A stretch of DNA of 17,722 nt from an uncultured Collinsella sp. (GCA_900762015.1 CAAFEX010000041.1:1-17722); one strand, 5' to 3'; counted from the stretch's first letter, positions 1 to 7,393 are shown. The notes: generated from the letters alone by a model not told the origin. Program-made: numbers and translations.

Positions 1-100
1 CCGGGGGCGGGCGCCGGAGTCCCTCGATGCCCGACTAAGCCCGCGGGGCGCGCCCCGCGGGCTTAGTCGGGCATCGAGGGACTCCGGCGCCCGCCCCCGG
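1..100. repeat. Perfect 100-nt palindrome (two 50-nt arms, no loop) at the window edge
   Basis: Bases 51-100 are the exact reverse complement of bases 1-50, with no mismatch and no spacer; the centre lies between bases 50 and 51. The arms are very GC-rich. No coding frame is evident. The symmetry runs to the first base of the window, so the arms may continue to the left, or the window may start at a contig end. A terminator of an upstream gene is possible because a short T-run follows (104-109), but a 50-bp loopless stem is far larger than normal terminators. A fold-back assembly or amplification artefact is a serious alternative, in which case only the right arm is genuine chromosome. Confidence 0.9.
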
Positions 101-121
101 AAAGTTTTTCCAAAAATGTCC

Positions 122-150
122 TTGCATCGACGAGGGAGTTCCCGTATAGT
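122..150 (+). promoter_or_regulatory. Sigma-70-type promoter of tRNA-Ala
   Basis: A -35 box TTGCAT (122-127) and a -10 box TATAGT (145-150) are separated by 17 bp. An A/T-rich stretch just upstream (101-117) could act as an UP element. The predicted start near 157 lies only a few bases before the mature tRNA at 163, giving a very short 5' leader. The promoter upstream of tRNA-Pro has the same TTGCAY -35 box with A/T-rich DNA before it. Confidence 0.75.
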
Positions 151-162
151 ACTTCTTCGCAC

Positions 163-235
163 GGGGGCGTAGCTCAGCTGGGAGAGCGCTTGACTGGCAG
201 TCAAGAGGTCAGGGGTTCGATCCCCCTCGTCTCCA
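163..235 (+). tRNA. tRNA-Ala, anticodon GGC
   Basis: A complete cloverleaf can be folded. The 7-bp acceptor stem is 163-169 with 228-234, including two G-T wobbles. The D stem is 172-175 with 184-187. The anticodon stem is 189-193 with 201-205, with anticodon GGC at 196-198. The T stem is 211-215 with 223-227, with a TTCGATC loop. The discriminator is A235. The 3' CCA is not encoded, since the next bases are CCC, so it must be added enzymatically. Anticodon GGC reads GCC, an abundant codon in the neighbouring genes. A promoter and a terminator flank the gene, making it an independent unit. Confidence 0.95.
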
Positions 236-250
236 CCCGAGCATTGAATG

Positions 251-279
251 AGGCTCCAACGCAAGTTGGGGCCTTTTTT
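251..279 (+). terminator. Intrinsic terminator of tRNA-Ala
   Basis: The 9-bp stem GGCTCCAAC / GTTGGGGCC (252-260 with 265-273, one T-G wobble) is closed by a GCAA tetraloop and followed by six T residues (274-279). It lies 16 nt after the tRNA and ends 31 nt before the next start codon. A TATAGG hexamer at 282-287 could be a -10 box for the next gene, but no matching -35 is visible, so the ABC-F gene may depend partly on read-through. Confidence 0.9.
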
Positions 280-310
280 CATATAGGAACACAAGGTCAA
301 AGGCGGCACC

Positions 311-2341
311 ATGATCCTCCTGGTCGACAAGATCGAAAAAAGCTTCGGCGCACGCGTCCTCTTTAGCGGCGCGTCCTTCCAGATCAACCCCGGCGAGCGC
401 TTCGCGCTCGTGGGACCCAACGGCGCCGGCAAAACCACCATGCTCAAGATCATCATGGGCATCGACAGTCCCGACGCCGGTCAGGTCCAATACGCCAAGG
501 ACTGCCAGGTGGGCTACCTAGAGCAGGAAACCAACCTTGAGCAGAAGGACACCACCATCCTTGCCGAGGTCATGGCCGCCGCCAAGGAAATCCGCCGCAT
601 GGGCGAGCGTGCCAACGAGCTGCAGGCTCAGATCACCGAGCTCTCCGAGCAGGGCAAGGATGTCGACGCCCTCCTCAACGAGTACGGCCAGGTCCAGGAC
701 CGCTTTGAGCACCTGGGCGGCTACGAACTCGAGAGCAACGCCCGCAAGATCCTGTCCGGCCTGGGCTTTAAGGTCACCGACTTTGAGCGCCCGTGCTCCG
801 AGTTCTCGGGCGGCTGGCAGATGCGCATCGCATTGGCCAAGCTATTCCTACGCCACCCCGACCTGCTGCTGCTTGACGAGCCCACCAACCACCTGGACCT
901 CGAAAGCGTCCAGTGGCTGCGCGGCTTTATCGCCAACTACGATGGTGCTGTCCTCATCGTCAGCCACGACCGCGCCTTCATGGACGCCTGCGTCGACCAC
1001 GTCGCCGCCCTCGAAAACCGTCGAGTGACCACCTACACCGGCAACTACAGCAGCTACCTCAAGCAGCGTGAGGACAACCTGGAGCAGATGCGCGCCAAGC
1101 GTGCCGCCCAGGAGCGCGACATCGCCCACATGCAGGTCTTCGTCGACAAGTTCCGCTACAAGCCCACCAAGGCCGCCCAGGCCCAGGAGCGTATCCGCAA
1201 GATCGAGCAGATCAAAAAACAGCTCGTCATCCTGCCCGAGGGCCACAAGCACATCGACTTTAAGTTCCCCGACCCGCCGCGCTCCGGCGACATGGTCGTG
1301 GGCCTCGAGGGCGTCTCCAAGTCCTACGGCAACAAGCACATCTACAGCGACATCGACCTCAAGCTCTACCGCGGCGAGCACGTGGCACTCGTCGGCCCCA
1401 ACGGCGCCGGCAAGTCCACGCTCATGAAGATCCTCGCCGGCCTGGAGCCGCCCACCACCGGCACCCGCGACCTGGGCACCAACGTGGGCGTGGCCTACTA
1501 CGCCCAGCACGCACTCGAGGGCATGACCGAGTCCAACACCGTCCTGCAAGAGATCGACACCGTCACGCCCAAGTGGACAGTGCCGCAACAGCGCAGCCTG
1601 CTGGGCGCTTTCCTGTTTAGCGACAACGATTCTATCGAAAAGCAGGTCCGCGTCCTCTCCGGCGGCGAAAAGGCGCGTCTGGCACTGGCCAAGATGCTCG
1701 TGGCCCCCGAGGCGCTCCTGTGCCTGGACGAGCCAACCAACCACCTGGACATCGACTCGGTGGACATGCTCGAGAACGCCCTGCAAAACTTCCCCGGCAC
1801 CATCGTGCTGATCAGCCACGACGAGCACCTGGTACGCGCTGTGGCCAACCGCATCATTGACATCCGCGACGGCAAGGTCACGGTCTACGACGGCGACTAC
1901 GACTACTACCTCTACAAGCGCGAGGACCTCGCAGCCCGCGCCGCCGCCGAGGCGGCAGGGGAGAGCGCACCGGCCGCGGCCAAGTCCGCTAAGGTCACCG
2001 CGGCCCAGTCCGATGCGCCCGCCGCCCCCAAGCCGGCCGAGGGCAAAAAGACCAAGGAGCAAAAGCGTGCCGAGGCCCAGGCCCGCGCCGCGCTCAACAA
2101 AAAGCTCAAGGGCGTGCGCAACCAGCTCAAGAAGATCGAGACAGAGCTGGACAAAAAGCGCGCCCGCTATGACGAGCTTATGGAATTGATGGCAAGCGAA
2201 GAGCTTTATGCCGATCAGGACAAGTTCAACGCCGCGCTGGGGGAATATAACGGCCTTAAGCAAGAGCTGCCCAAGCTCGAGGACGAATGGCTGGTGCTTT
2301 CCACCCAAATCGAAGAGGAGACCGCGCGTGAACTCTCGTAA
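311..2341 (+). CDS. ABC-F family ATPase (Uup/YdiF-like translation factor)
   Basis: This soluble protein has two ABC ATPase domains and no membrane segments, as expected for ABC-F factors, which bind the ribosomal E site and help stalled or difficult translation. Domain 1 has Walker A GPNGAGKT (residues 35-42), signature FSGGW (165-169) and Walker B LLLLDEP with D189/E190. Domain 2 has Walker A GPNGAGKS (362-369), signature LSGGE (449-453) and LCLDEP with D473/E474. The charged interdomain linker typical of the family lies at about 230-310. An Ala/Pro/Lys-rich hinge (about 544-585) leads to a C-terminal coiled coil (about 586-676), as in Uup and YdiF. The 676-residue length fits that subgroup better than EttA. 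A role in antibiotic resistance cannot be judged from sequence, and the housekeeping context argues against it. The last 14 nt overlap the next gene. Confidence 0.93.
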   Translation: MILLVDKIEKSFGARVLFSGASFQINPGERFALVGPNGAGKTTMLKIIMGIDSPDAGQVQYAKDCQVGYLEQETNLEQKDTTILAEVMAAAKEIRRMGERANELQAQITELSEQGKDVDALLNEYGQVQDRFEHLGGYELESNARKILSGLGFKVTDFERPCSEFSGGWQMRIALAKLFLRHPDLLLLDEPTNHLDLESVQWLRGFIANYDGAVLIVSHDRAFMDACVDHVAALENRRVTTYTGNYSSYLKQREDNLEQMRAKRAAQERDIAHMQVFVDKFRYKPTKAAQAQERIRKIEQIKKQLVILPEGHKHIDFKFPDPPRSGDMVVGLEGVSKSYGNKHIYSDIDLKLYRGEHVALVGPNGAGKSTLMKILAGLEPPTTGTRDLGTNVGVAYYAQHALEGMTESNTVLQEIDTVTPKWTVPQQRSLLGAFLFSDNDSIEKQVRVLSGGEKARLALAKMLVAPEALLCLDEPTNHLDIDSVDMLENALQNFPGTIVLISHDEHLVRAVANRIIDIRDGKVTVYDGDYDYYLYKREDLAARAAAEAAGESAPAAAKSAKVTAAQSDAPAAPKPAEGKKTKEQKRAEAQARAALNKKLKGVRNQLKKIETELDKKRARYDELMELMASEELYADQDKFNAALGEYNGLKQELPKLEDEWLVLSTQIEEETARELS

Positions 2342-2624
2342 GGCCACTGCCGTGGCGATGAGCATCATCGCCATCGCCTGTCGCATCTGCGGCATCTTTA
2401 TGAGCGCAATGACCGTGCTGCTGTGCTTTAGCGGCCTCACCGCCAAACTGCAGATCGTTGGCTTTGTCGTTGAGCTTTCGCGCGCGCTGCCGAGCGCCAT
2501 CGCCGGCTACGGCGTCATCACGTCGCCCTTTGGCGGTGTGTTCCGCCTGGATTATGCTATCGTCGCCGTCATCCTGTTTGTAATTGACTACCTGCTCACG
2601 CGCGCTTCGCGCCGCGTCCGCTAG
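2328..2624 (+). CDS. Small membrane protein of unknown function (98 aa)
   Basis: I do not recognise a family. The GTG start at 2328 is chosen because AGGAG lies 7 nt upstream (2316-2320), inside the end of the ABC-F gene. The frame is open further upstream (ATG at 2208), but those codons read the ABC-F coiled-coil region out of frame and give a Ser/Arg/Pro-rich shadow. From the GTG, the protein has a long hydrophobic stretch at about residues 8-36, broken by R19. A second moderately hydrophobic stretch covers about 41-65, and a clear membrane helix lies at 76-90 before a basic tail ending in RASRRVR. The gene overlaps the ABC-F gene by 14 nt and ends 9 nt before the protease gene, so all three are probably co-translated. 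It could be an accessory or substrate of the protease, but this is only inference. Confidence 0.75.
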   Translation: MNSRKATAVAMSIIAIACRICGIFMSAMTVLLCFSGLTAKLQIVGFVVELSRALPSAIAGYGVITSPFGGVFRLDYAIVAVILFVIDYLLTRASRRVR

Positions 2625-2633
2625 GGGAGCGCC

Positions 2634-3317
2634 ATGTCAAGCAGCTACATCATGAACCTGCTCGCCAGCGCGATCGCCGTCATCATTGGCATCGTGATCC
2701 ACGAGAGCGCGCACGCCGCCGCAGCCTGGGCTCTCGGCGACAAGACAGCCCGATCACGCGGTCGTGTCTCGCTCAACCCGCTCAACCATATCGACCCGTT
2801 TGGCACCATCATCCTGCCGCTGCTCATGCTCGCAGCCGGTGGCCCGGTGTTTGCCTTCGCCAAGCCGGTGCCCGTCTACCTCAACAACCTCAAGCACCCC
2901 AAGCGCGACGAGCTCCTGGTGAGCGTGGCCGGCCCTGCATCGAACATCGCGCTCGCGTGCCTGGCCGCGGCCCTCATGCACCTGACCTATGGCAACCTTT
3001 ACGCCAGCATGTCCTTTGCCGTGGCGTCGCAAATCATGAACTTCGGCGCCACCTTTATCGTGGTCAACCTGTCACTCGCGTTCTTTAACCTTATCCCGGT
3101 CCCGCCGCTCGACGGCTCGTCGATCATCGTGCCCTTCCTCAAGGACAAGGCGCTCGCCAACTACTACCGCCTGCAGCAATACGCCATGCCCATCCTCATC
3201 CTGGTGCTGTACCTGCTGCCCATGTGGACCGGCATCGACGTGATCGGTCGCTATTTCGACGTTACCGTGTATCCGTTCGCTGAGCAGCTGCTTAACTTCG
3301 CAATCGCCGGCATCTAG
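2634..3317 (+). CDS. Site-2 protease family membrane metalloprotease (M50)
   Basis: This 227-residue integral membrane protein carries both zinc sites of the S2P/M50 family. The HExxH motif reads HESAH (H23-H27) inside the first membrane helix. The third ligand lies in NLIPVPPLDG (N152-G161, D160), the usual NPxPxxxxDG-type motif. The NPLNHIDPFGT segment after the first helix is also typical of the short bacterial YwhC-like branch. There is no PDZ domain, unlike RseP, so the regulated substrate cannot be guessed from architecture. Family members cut substrates within the membrane and often act in stress or sigma-factor signalling. A Shine-Dalgarno GGGGAG (2624-2629) overlaps the stop of the small membrane protein, indicating coupling. 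No anti-sigma factor gene is visible nearby. Confidence 0.92.
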   Translation: MSSSYIMNLLASAIAVIIGIVIHESAHAAAAWALGDKTARSRGRVSLNPLNHIDPFGTIILPLLMLAAGGPVFAFAKPVPVYLNNLKHPKRDELLVSVAGPASNIALACLAAALMHLTYGNLYASMSFAVASQIMNFGATFIVVNLSLAFFNLIPVPPLDGSSIIVPFLKDKALANYYRLQQYAMPILILVLYLLPMWTGIDVIGRYFDVTVYPFAEQLLNFAIAGI

Positions 3318-3351
3318 GGTAAACTTACAGGTCGACCGTGCAAAACGGTCG
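3297..3351 (+). promoter_or_regulatory. Possible weak promoter and hairpin before scpA
   Basis: The 84-nt gap between the protease and scpA contains TTCGCA (3297-3302) and TAAACT (3320-3325) spaced by 17 bp, a plausible but weak promoter. It is followed by a perfect 7-bp stem CGACCGT/ACGGTCG (3333-3339 with 3345-3351) around a GCAAA loop. No T-run follows, so the hairpin is not a standard terminator. It could be an RNA stabiliser or an operator. The strong ribosome-binding site AAAGGAGG (3388-3395) for scpA lies downstream. All of this is inference from spacing and symmetry. Confidence 0.3.
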
Positions 3352-3401
3352 CAACATGCACCCAAACCGCGCCGCGAAGGCGCCGTCAAAGGAGGTCGAA
3401 G

Positions 3402-4214
3402 ATGTCGTATCGCGTGTCGACGCAGGTCTACAGCGGACCGTTCGACCTGCTGCTGCAGCTGGTAACCCGCCAAAAAGTAGATATCGGCGCCATCTCCATC
3501 AGCGAGGTGGCCGAGCAGTACCTTGCCGAGGCTGAGCGCATCGAGGCGCTGGACCTGGACGTAGCGAGCGACTTTTTGCTGGTCGCGGCAACCCTTTTGG
3601 ACATCAAGGCTGCCTCTCTTGTGCCGCAGGAGGCCCCGCGCAAAGTCGATGACGACGATGACGAGATCGACGAAGACCTCGAGGAACTCAGTACGCTCGA
3701 CGGCGACGCCCTGCGCGAGGTCCTAATCCAGCGCCTGATTGCCTACAAGCAGTTTAAGGGCGCGGCTGCGGCCCTCGGTGCCCGCATGCAGGCCGAAAGC
3801 CGCATGCACCCACGTGTGGCCGGCCCCGACCCCGAGTTCCTAGGCCTTATGCCCGACTACCTTGCCGGCATTACCCTGCGCGGCTTGGCCGTTATCTGTG
3901 CCGACCTGGACGGAAAGCGCCAGACCTTCCTGCTGGAGGCCGAGCATGTGGCGCCGCATCGCGTACCGCTCGACCTGACCGTGGCCTCAGTCGACCGCTT
4001 TACCATGGCGCACCAAACCTGCACCTTCCGCGAGCTACTGGACGGCGATGCCACCACCGAGCAGCTCGTCGTCACCTTCCTAGCCATGTTGGAGCTCGCC
4101 AAGCGCGGCTCGCTCACGCTGAGCCAGGACGAGATCTTTGGAACCATCTGCATCAACCGCGTCGAGGGCGCCGAGGCATACGTGCCCGGCGAGGGCCCCG
4201 AGCTCACCGAATAG
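3402..4214 (+). CDS. scpA: Segregation and condensation protein A
   Basis: ScpA is the kleisin subunit that bridges SMC heads in the SMC-ScpA-ScpB condensin and acts on the nucleoid. The N-terminal region (residues 1-75) matches the family, with YSGPFDLLLQLV near residue 10 and a run of AATLLDIKAASLVP before an acidic stretch (83-96, mostly Asp/Glu) that forms the usual flexible linker. The C-terminal region ending in QDEIFGTICINRVEG is the winged helix that contacts the SMC ATPase head. The 270-residue length is normal. The start has a near-perfect AAAGGAGG 6 nt upstream. scpB follows after 11 nt, the conserved arrangement. smc itself is not in the window. Confidence 0.96.
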   Translation: MSYRVSTQVYSGPFDLLLQLVTRQKVDIGAISISEVAEQYLAEAERIEALDLDVASDFLLVAATLLDIKAASLVPQEAPRKVDDDDDEIDEDLEELSTLDGDALREVLIQRLIAYKQFKGAAAALGARMQAESRMHPRVAGPDPEFLGLMPDYLAGITLRGLAVICADLDGKRQTFLLEAEHVAPHRVPLDLTVASVDRFTMAHQTCTFRELLDGDATTEQLVVTFLAMLELAKRGSLTLSQDEIFGTICINRVEGAEAYVPGEGPELTE

Positions 4215-4225
4215 GAGACGCTAGT

Positions 4226-4945
4226 ATGTCGAACCTTTCCACGCTGGAGGCAAACAGCCTCAAAGGCGCCCTCGAGGCGCTGCTGCTGGTGTCGAGCGAC
4301 CCGGTAAGCGCGCCCGCGCTGGCCGGCGCGCTGGATATCGCCCCCGGCGAGTGCGCATCGCTGCTCGCCGAGCTCAAAGTTGAGTACGAGGAGGCCAACC
4401 GCGGATTTCAGCTGCGCGAGGTCGCCGGCGGCTGGCGCCTGTTCACGCACCCCGCTTACCACGACGTGGTCGAGGCCTATGTGTTGAGCTGGGACACGCA
4501 AAAGCTGTCGCAGGCGGCGCTCGAAACCCTGGCCGTCATCGCATACCACCAGCCCGTGACGCGCGAGGTGGTCAAGGGCATCCGCGGCGTTAATTCCGAC
4601 GGCGTCATCGCGTCACTCGTAGACAAAGGTCTGGTGCGCGAGCTCGGCCGCGACCCCCAGCGCGGTCAAGCCATCATCTACGGCACGACCAACGCCTTCT
4701 TGGAAAAGTTCGGCCTGCGCTCCACCCGCGACCTGCCCGACCTGGAGCAGTTTGCCCCAGACGAGCAGTCGCGCCAGTTTATCCGCGAGCGTCTGAGCGG
4801 CCGCAGTATTCAGTCCACGCTCGAGGAGCAGGCCGAGGACTTAGACGAAGAGCGCGAACTGCTCGATACCGATGTTGAGGACACCGATGACGCAGAGCTT
4901 CTGCCCGCAGCTATTACCTCGGAGGACATGCATGACGAGGACTAA
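4226..4945 (+). CDS. scpB: Segregation and condensation protein B
   Basis: ScpB is the dimeric winged-helix (kite) partner of ScpA in the SMC condensin. The core (residues 8-175) shows the family pattern, including LSQAALETLAVIAYHQPVTR and the downstream stretch IRGVNSDGVIASLVDKGLVRELG, which form the second winged helix. The YGTTNAFLEKFGLRS segment is also characteristic. After about residue 190 the protein becomes a strongly acidic tail, which varies between species. The start has AGGAG about 8 nt upstream. The last 14 nt overlap the start of the pseudouridine synthase gene, whose ribosome-binding site lies within scpB. Confidence 0.96.
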   Translation: MSNLSTLEANSLKGALEALLLVSSDPVSAPALAGALDIAPGECASLLAELKVEYEEANRGFQLREVAGGWRLFTHPAYHDVVEAYVLSWDTQKLSQAALETLAVIAYHQPVTREVVKGIRGVNSDGVIASLVDKGLVRELGRDPQRGQAIIYGTTNAFLEKFGLRSTRDLPDLEQFAPDEQSRQFIRERLSGRSIQSTLEEQAEDLDEERELLDTDVEDTDDAELLPAAITSEDMHDED

Positions 4946-5906
4946 CGAAGCAGAGGAGACGCGCACCGCAAGTGCCACGGGCGCCACAACGCCCGCAGGC
5001 GACGCCCAGCCCGTCTACCCGCACACCATGCGCCTGCAGCGCTTTTTGGCGCGCGCGGGCGTGGCGAGCCGCCGCGGCTCGGAGGACCTGATGACCGCCG
5101 GCCGCGTGACCGTCAACGGCGAGGTCGCGACCGAGCTGGGCACCAAGGTCGATGTCGATCGCGACCACATCGAGGTCGATGGCATGCCCGTCAAGCTCAA
5201 CCAGGGCGCCGTGTACCTAATGCTCTACAAGCCGACCGGCTACCTCACCACCATGAGCGACCCGCAGGAGCGCCCTTGCGTGGCCGACCTGGTCCCCCGC
5301 GACCGCTTTCCGGGACTTTTCCCGGTGGGTCGCCTGGACCGCGACACCACGGGCCTTTTGCTCTTTACCACCGACGGCGACCTGTCGCAGGACCTGTTGC
5401 ACCCCAGCAAACATGTCTATAAGACCTACCAGGCACTCGTTGACGGACAGCTGTCCGACCGCGATCTAGACCCGCTACGTCGCGGCATCGAGCTCGACGA
5501 CGGCCTGTGCCAGCCGGCGATCTGCCGCGTCATCACCGCACGCGAAGCCGAGGCCGTGGCGCCACAGGGAGTCAAGCCCGGCACCACCGCCGTGGAGGTC
5601 ATCATCCGCGAGGGCCGCAAGAACCAGGTCAAGCGCATGCTGAGCAAGATCCACCACCCGGTAATTCGCCTGCACCGCTGCAACTTTGCCGGCCTTGAGC
5701 TCGAGGGCGTGGCCAAGGGATCGTGGCGCGAGCTCACCGACCGCGAGGTGCAGATCCTCAAGTCCGGCGGCATCCCGCCTAAGCAGGCGAGCGCCAAGCG
5801 CAACGGCGACAAGCCCCAAGACACGCCCGCCAGCCGCACGCGTCACCACGGCAGCCACGGCTCCGCACCCAAGCGCAACACCTACCGCGAGCGCTACACG
5901 GGCTAG
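4932..5906 (+). CDS. rluB: RNA pseudouridine synthase, RluB/RsuA family
   Basis: This enzyme isomerises a uridine in ribosomal RNA to pseudouridine. The start at 4932 is preferred because GGAGGA (4921-4926) lies 5 nt before it; the frame extends further upstream, but only as a shadow of scpB. A variable 32-residue leader is followed by an S4 RNA-binding domain (residues 33-95, beginning MRLQRFLARAGVASRR). The catalytic motif GRLDRDTTGLLLFT lies at 133-146, with D136 as the expected nucleophile. EGRKNQVKRML and VIRLHRCNFAGL mark the RluB/RsuA group. The C-terminal 50 residues form a basic, His/Arg-rich low-complexity tail probably used for RNA contact. The 324-residue length is slightly long because of both tails. 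Position after scpAB is the same as in Firmicutes. The precise target (23S versus 16S) is assigned by context. Confidence 0.9.
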   Translation: MTRTNEAEETRTASATGATTPAGDAQPVYPHTMRLQRFLARAGVASRRGSEDLMTAGRVTVNGEVATELGTKVDVDRDHIEVDGMPVKLNQGAVYLMLYKPTGYLTTMSDPQERPCVADLVPRDRFPGLFPVGRLDRDTTGLLLFTTDGDLSQDLLHPSKHVYKTYQALVDGQLSDRDLDPLRRGIELDDGLCQPAICRVITAREAEAVAPQGVKPGTTAVEVIIREGRKNQVKRMLSKIHHPVIRLHRCNFAGLELEGVAKGSWRELTDREVQILKSGGIPPKQASAKRNGDKPQDTPASRTRHHGSHGSAPKRNTYRERYTG

Positions 5907-5972
5907 GCAGACCGCCAAGCCGCAGCACCCGCGAACCATACCAGCACGTCAACCATCGAAAGGAAGCATTGC

Positions 5973-6659
5973 ATGATCGTCGCCATCGACGGCCCCGCCG
6001 GTTCCGGCAAGTCCACCATCGCCAAGGAGATCGCCCGCCAGCTGGGCTTTAACAAGCTCGACACGGGCGCCATGTATCGCGCCGTCACCTTCGCCGCGCT
6101 CGACCGCGGCATCGATCTGGACGACGAGGCGGCCATCGACGCCCTCGCCGAGCAGATCGAGATTCGCTTTACCAACGGCACCGGCGAGGATACGCGCCTG
6201 ACCATTGACGGCAAGGACGCTTCGGCCGCCATTCGTACCCCGCAGGTCGACGCCAACGTGTCCAAGGTCTCGGCCTACCCGGGCGTGCGCGCCGCCATGC
6301 TCATCCATCAGCGCCGCGCCGCCGAGGACCGCGATATCGTGGCCGAGGGTCGCGACATCGGAACCGTCGTGTTCCCTAACGCGCAGGTCAAGGTCTTCCT
6401 GACCGCTGACCCGCGCGAGCGCGCCCGCCGCCGCGTGCTTCAGCGTCACCAAAACGATGCCCAGCCGCTCACCACCGAGCAGCTCGAGGCTGAGGTCGAC
6501 GAGACACTCGACGCCCTCAAGCAGCGCGACAAGCTCGACAGCAGTCGCGAGGTCGCACCGCTCGTTCCCGCCGAGGACGCGGTGCACGTCGACTCCACCG
6601 CTCACACCATCGATGAGGTCGTCTCGATCATCGAGGACCTCATCAACCAAAGGAGGTAG
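5973..6659 (+). CDS. cmk: Cytidylate kinase
   Basis: Cmk phosphorylates CMP and dCMP with ATP, recycling nucleotides from RNA and phospholipid turnover. The P-loop GPAGSGKST lies at residues 7-15. KLDTGAMYRAVT near residue 32 is the family's substrate-binding signature. VAEGRDIGTVVFPNA and FLTADPRERARRR form the central nucleotide-binding and LID regions. The 228-residue length is typical, and there is no fusion to another domain. AGGAAG (5961-5966) gives a well-spaced ribosome-binding site. A 66-nt gap separates it from rluB, and I see no clear promoter or terminator there. Its last bases carry the ribosome-binding site of plsC. Confidence 0.96.
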   Translation: MIVAIDGPAGSGKSTIAKEIARQLGFNKLDTGAMYRAVTFAALDRGIDLDDEAAIDALAEQIEIRFTNGTGEDTRLTIDGKDASAAIRTPQVDANVSKVSAYPGVRAAMLIHQRRAAEDRDIVAEGRDIGTVVFPNAQVKVFLTADPRERARRRVLQRHQNDAQPLTTEQLEAEVDETLDALKQRDKLDSSREVAPLVPAEDAVHVDSTAHTIDEVVSIIEDLINQRR

Positions 6660-6662
6660 CCC

Positions 6663-7391
6663 ATGCGCCTGTTTAAGCAGACGCCCGAGGATTATTACAA
6701 CGCTCCTTATGCAGAGTTCCCAGCGCTCATCCGCGGCACCGTCGTCGTAGTCATGGCCATCCTTTGGGCCTTCTCCAAGCTCATGTGGCGTTGGAAGGTC
6801 GAGGATGCCGATCTGCTGTTTGAGCGCCAGGACGGCCGCGGAAGCGTGGTCATCTGCAACCACACCTCGATGGCCGAGCTCTTGGCCGTGGAGACGGCGC
6901 TGTTCTTTGGGGGGCGCCGCATTCGTCCCATCTTTAAGTCCGAGTTCGCCAAGAGCAAGATTGTGCGCTGGGCCTTTAGCCGCGTAGGCGGCATCCCCGT
7001 GGAGCGTGGTACTGCCGATATGAAGTGCCTGCGCGCCGCCCAGCATGCGCTGCAGCGCGGCGAGGACGTTCTGATCTTCCCCGAGGGCACGCGCATCCGC
7101 TCACGCGAGATCAAGCCCGAGGTCCACGGCGGTTTTGCGCTCATCGCTCAGATGGGCAAGGCGCCCGTTAACCCGCTCGCCATCTGCGGCTGGTCCGACA
7201 TCACGCCCTCGGGCAAAAAGATCATGCGTCCCAAGAAGTGCTGGATCCGCGCCGGCAAGGCCGTCTCGCTTTCCGACGCACCGGCCGGGCTTAAGCGCAC
7301 GGAGCGCCTGGAATGGTTTGAGTCCGAGGCCATGAACCGCGTCTACGCCATGCGAGACGATCTGTGCGACGAGCATCCGGGCAGGTTCTAG
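6663..7391 (+). CDS. plsC: 1-acyl-sn-glycerol-3-phosphate acyltransferase (PlsC family)
   Basis: PlsC adds the second acyl chain to lysophosphatidic acid at the membrane, producing phosphatidic acid. Motif I reads NHTSMAE (N66-E72): the catalytic His is H67, but the usual HX4D aspartate is replaced by E72. The other motifs look intact: GGIPVERG (motif II), LIFPEGTRIRS (motif III) and the later VNPLAICGW. A hydrophobic segment near residues 23-40 would anchor the protein. The 242-residue length is normal. AAAGGAGG (6649-6656) overlaps the end of cmk and sits 6 nt before the start. PlsY and GpsA, which make its substrate, are encoded downstream in the same run. Substitution in motif I leaves some doubt over the exact activity, but retention of the other motifs argues for function. 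Confidence 0.9.
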   Translation: MRLFKQTPEDYYNAPYAEFPALIRGTVVVVMAILWAFSKLMWRWKVEDADLLFERQDGRGSVVICNHTSMAELLAVETALFFGGRRIRPIFKSEFAKSKIVRWAFSRVGGIPVERGTADMKCLRAAQHALQRGEDVLIFPEGTRIRSREIKPEVHGGFALIAQMGKAPVNPLAICGWSDITPSGKKIMRPKKCWIRAGKAVSLSDAPAGLKRTERLEWFESEAMNRVYAMRDDLCDEHPGRF

Positions 7392-7393
7392 CC

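Noticed and set aside
311..2341. ABC-F gene as an antibiotic-resistance determinant
   Set aside because: It has the Uup/YdiF-like C-terminal coiled coil and sits among housekeeping genes with the same composition; there are no signs of transfer or a leader-peptide attenuator.
848..2500. Long open frame of 550 codons on the minus strand opposite the ABC-F gene
   Set aside because: The plus strand encodes all ABC-F motifs. GC-rich codon use (GCC, CTC, GAC) leaves the complementary frame free of stops, and the translation is a Leu/Val/Gly-rich, motif-free sequence.
4872..4931. Longer N-terminus for the RluB-type synthase (start at 4872)
   Set aside because: These codons lie inside scpB out of frame, and GGAGGA is placed correctly for 4932.
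5949..7046. Minus-strand open frame opposite cmk and plsC
   Set aside because: Both plus-strand genes carry clear family motifs. The antisense product is low-complexity and crosses a gene boundary.
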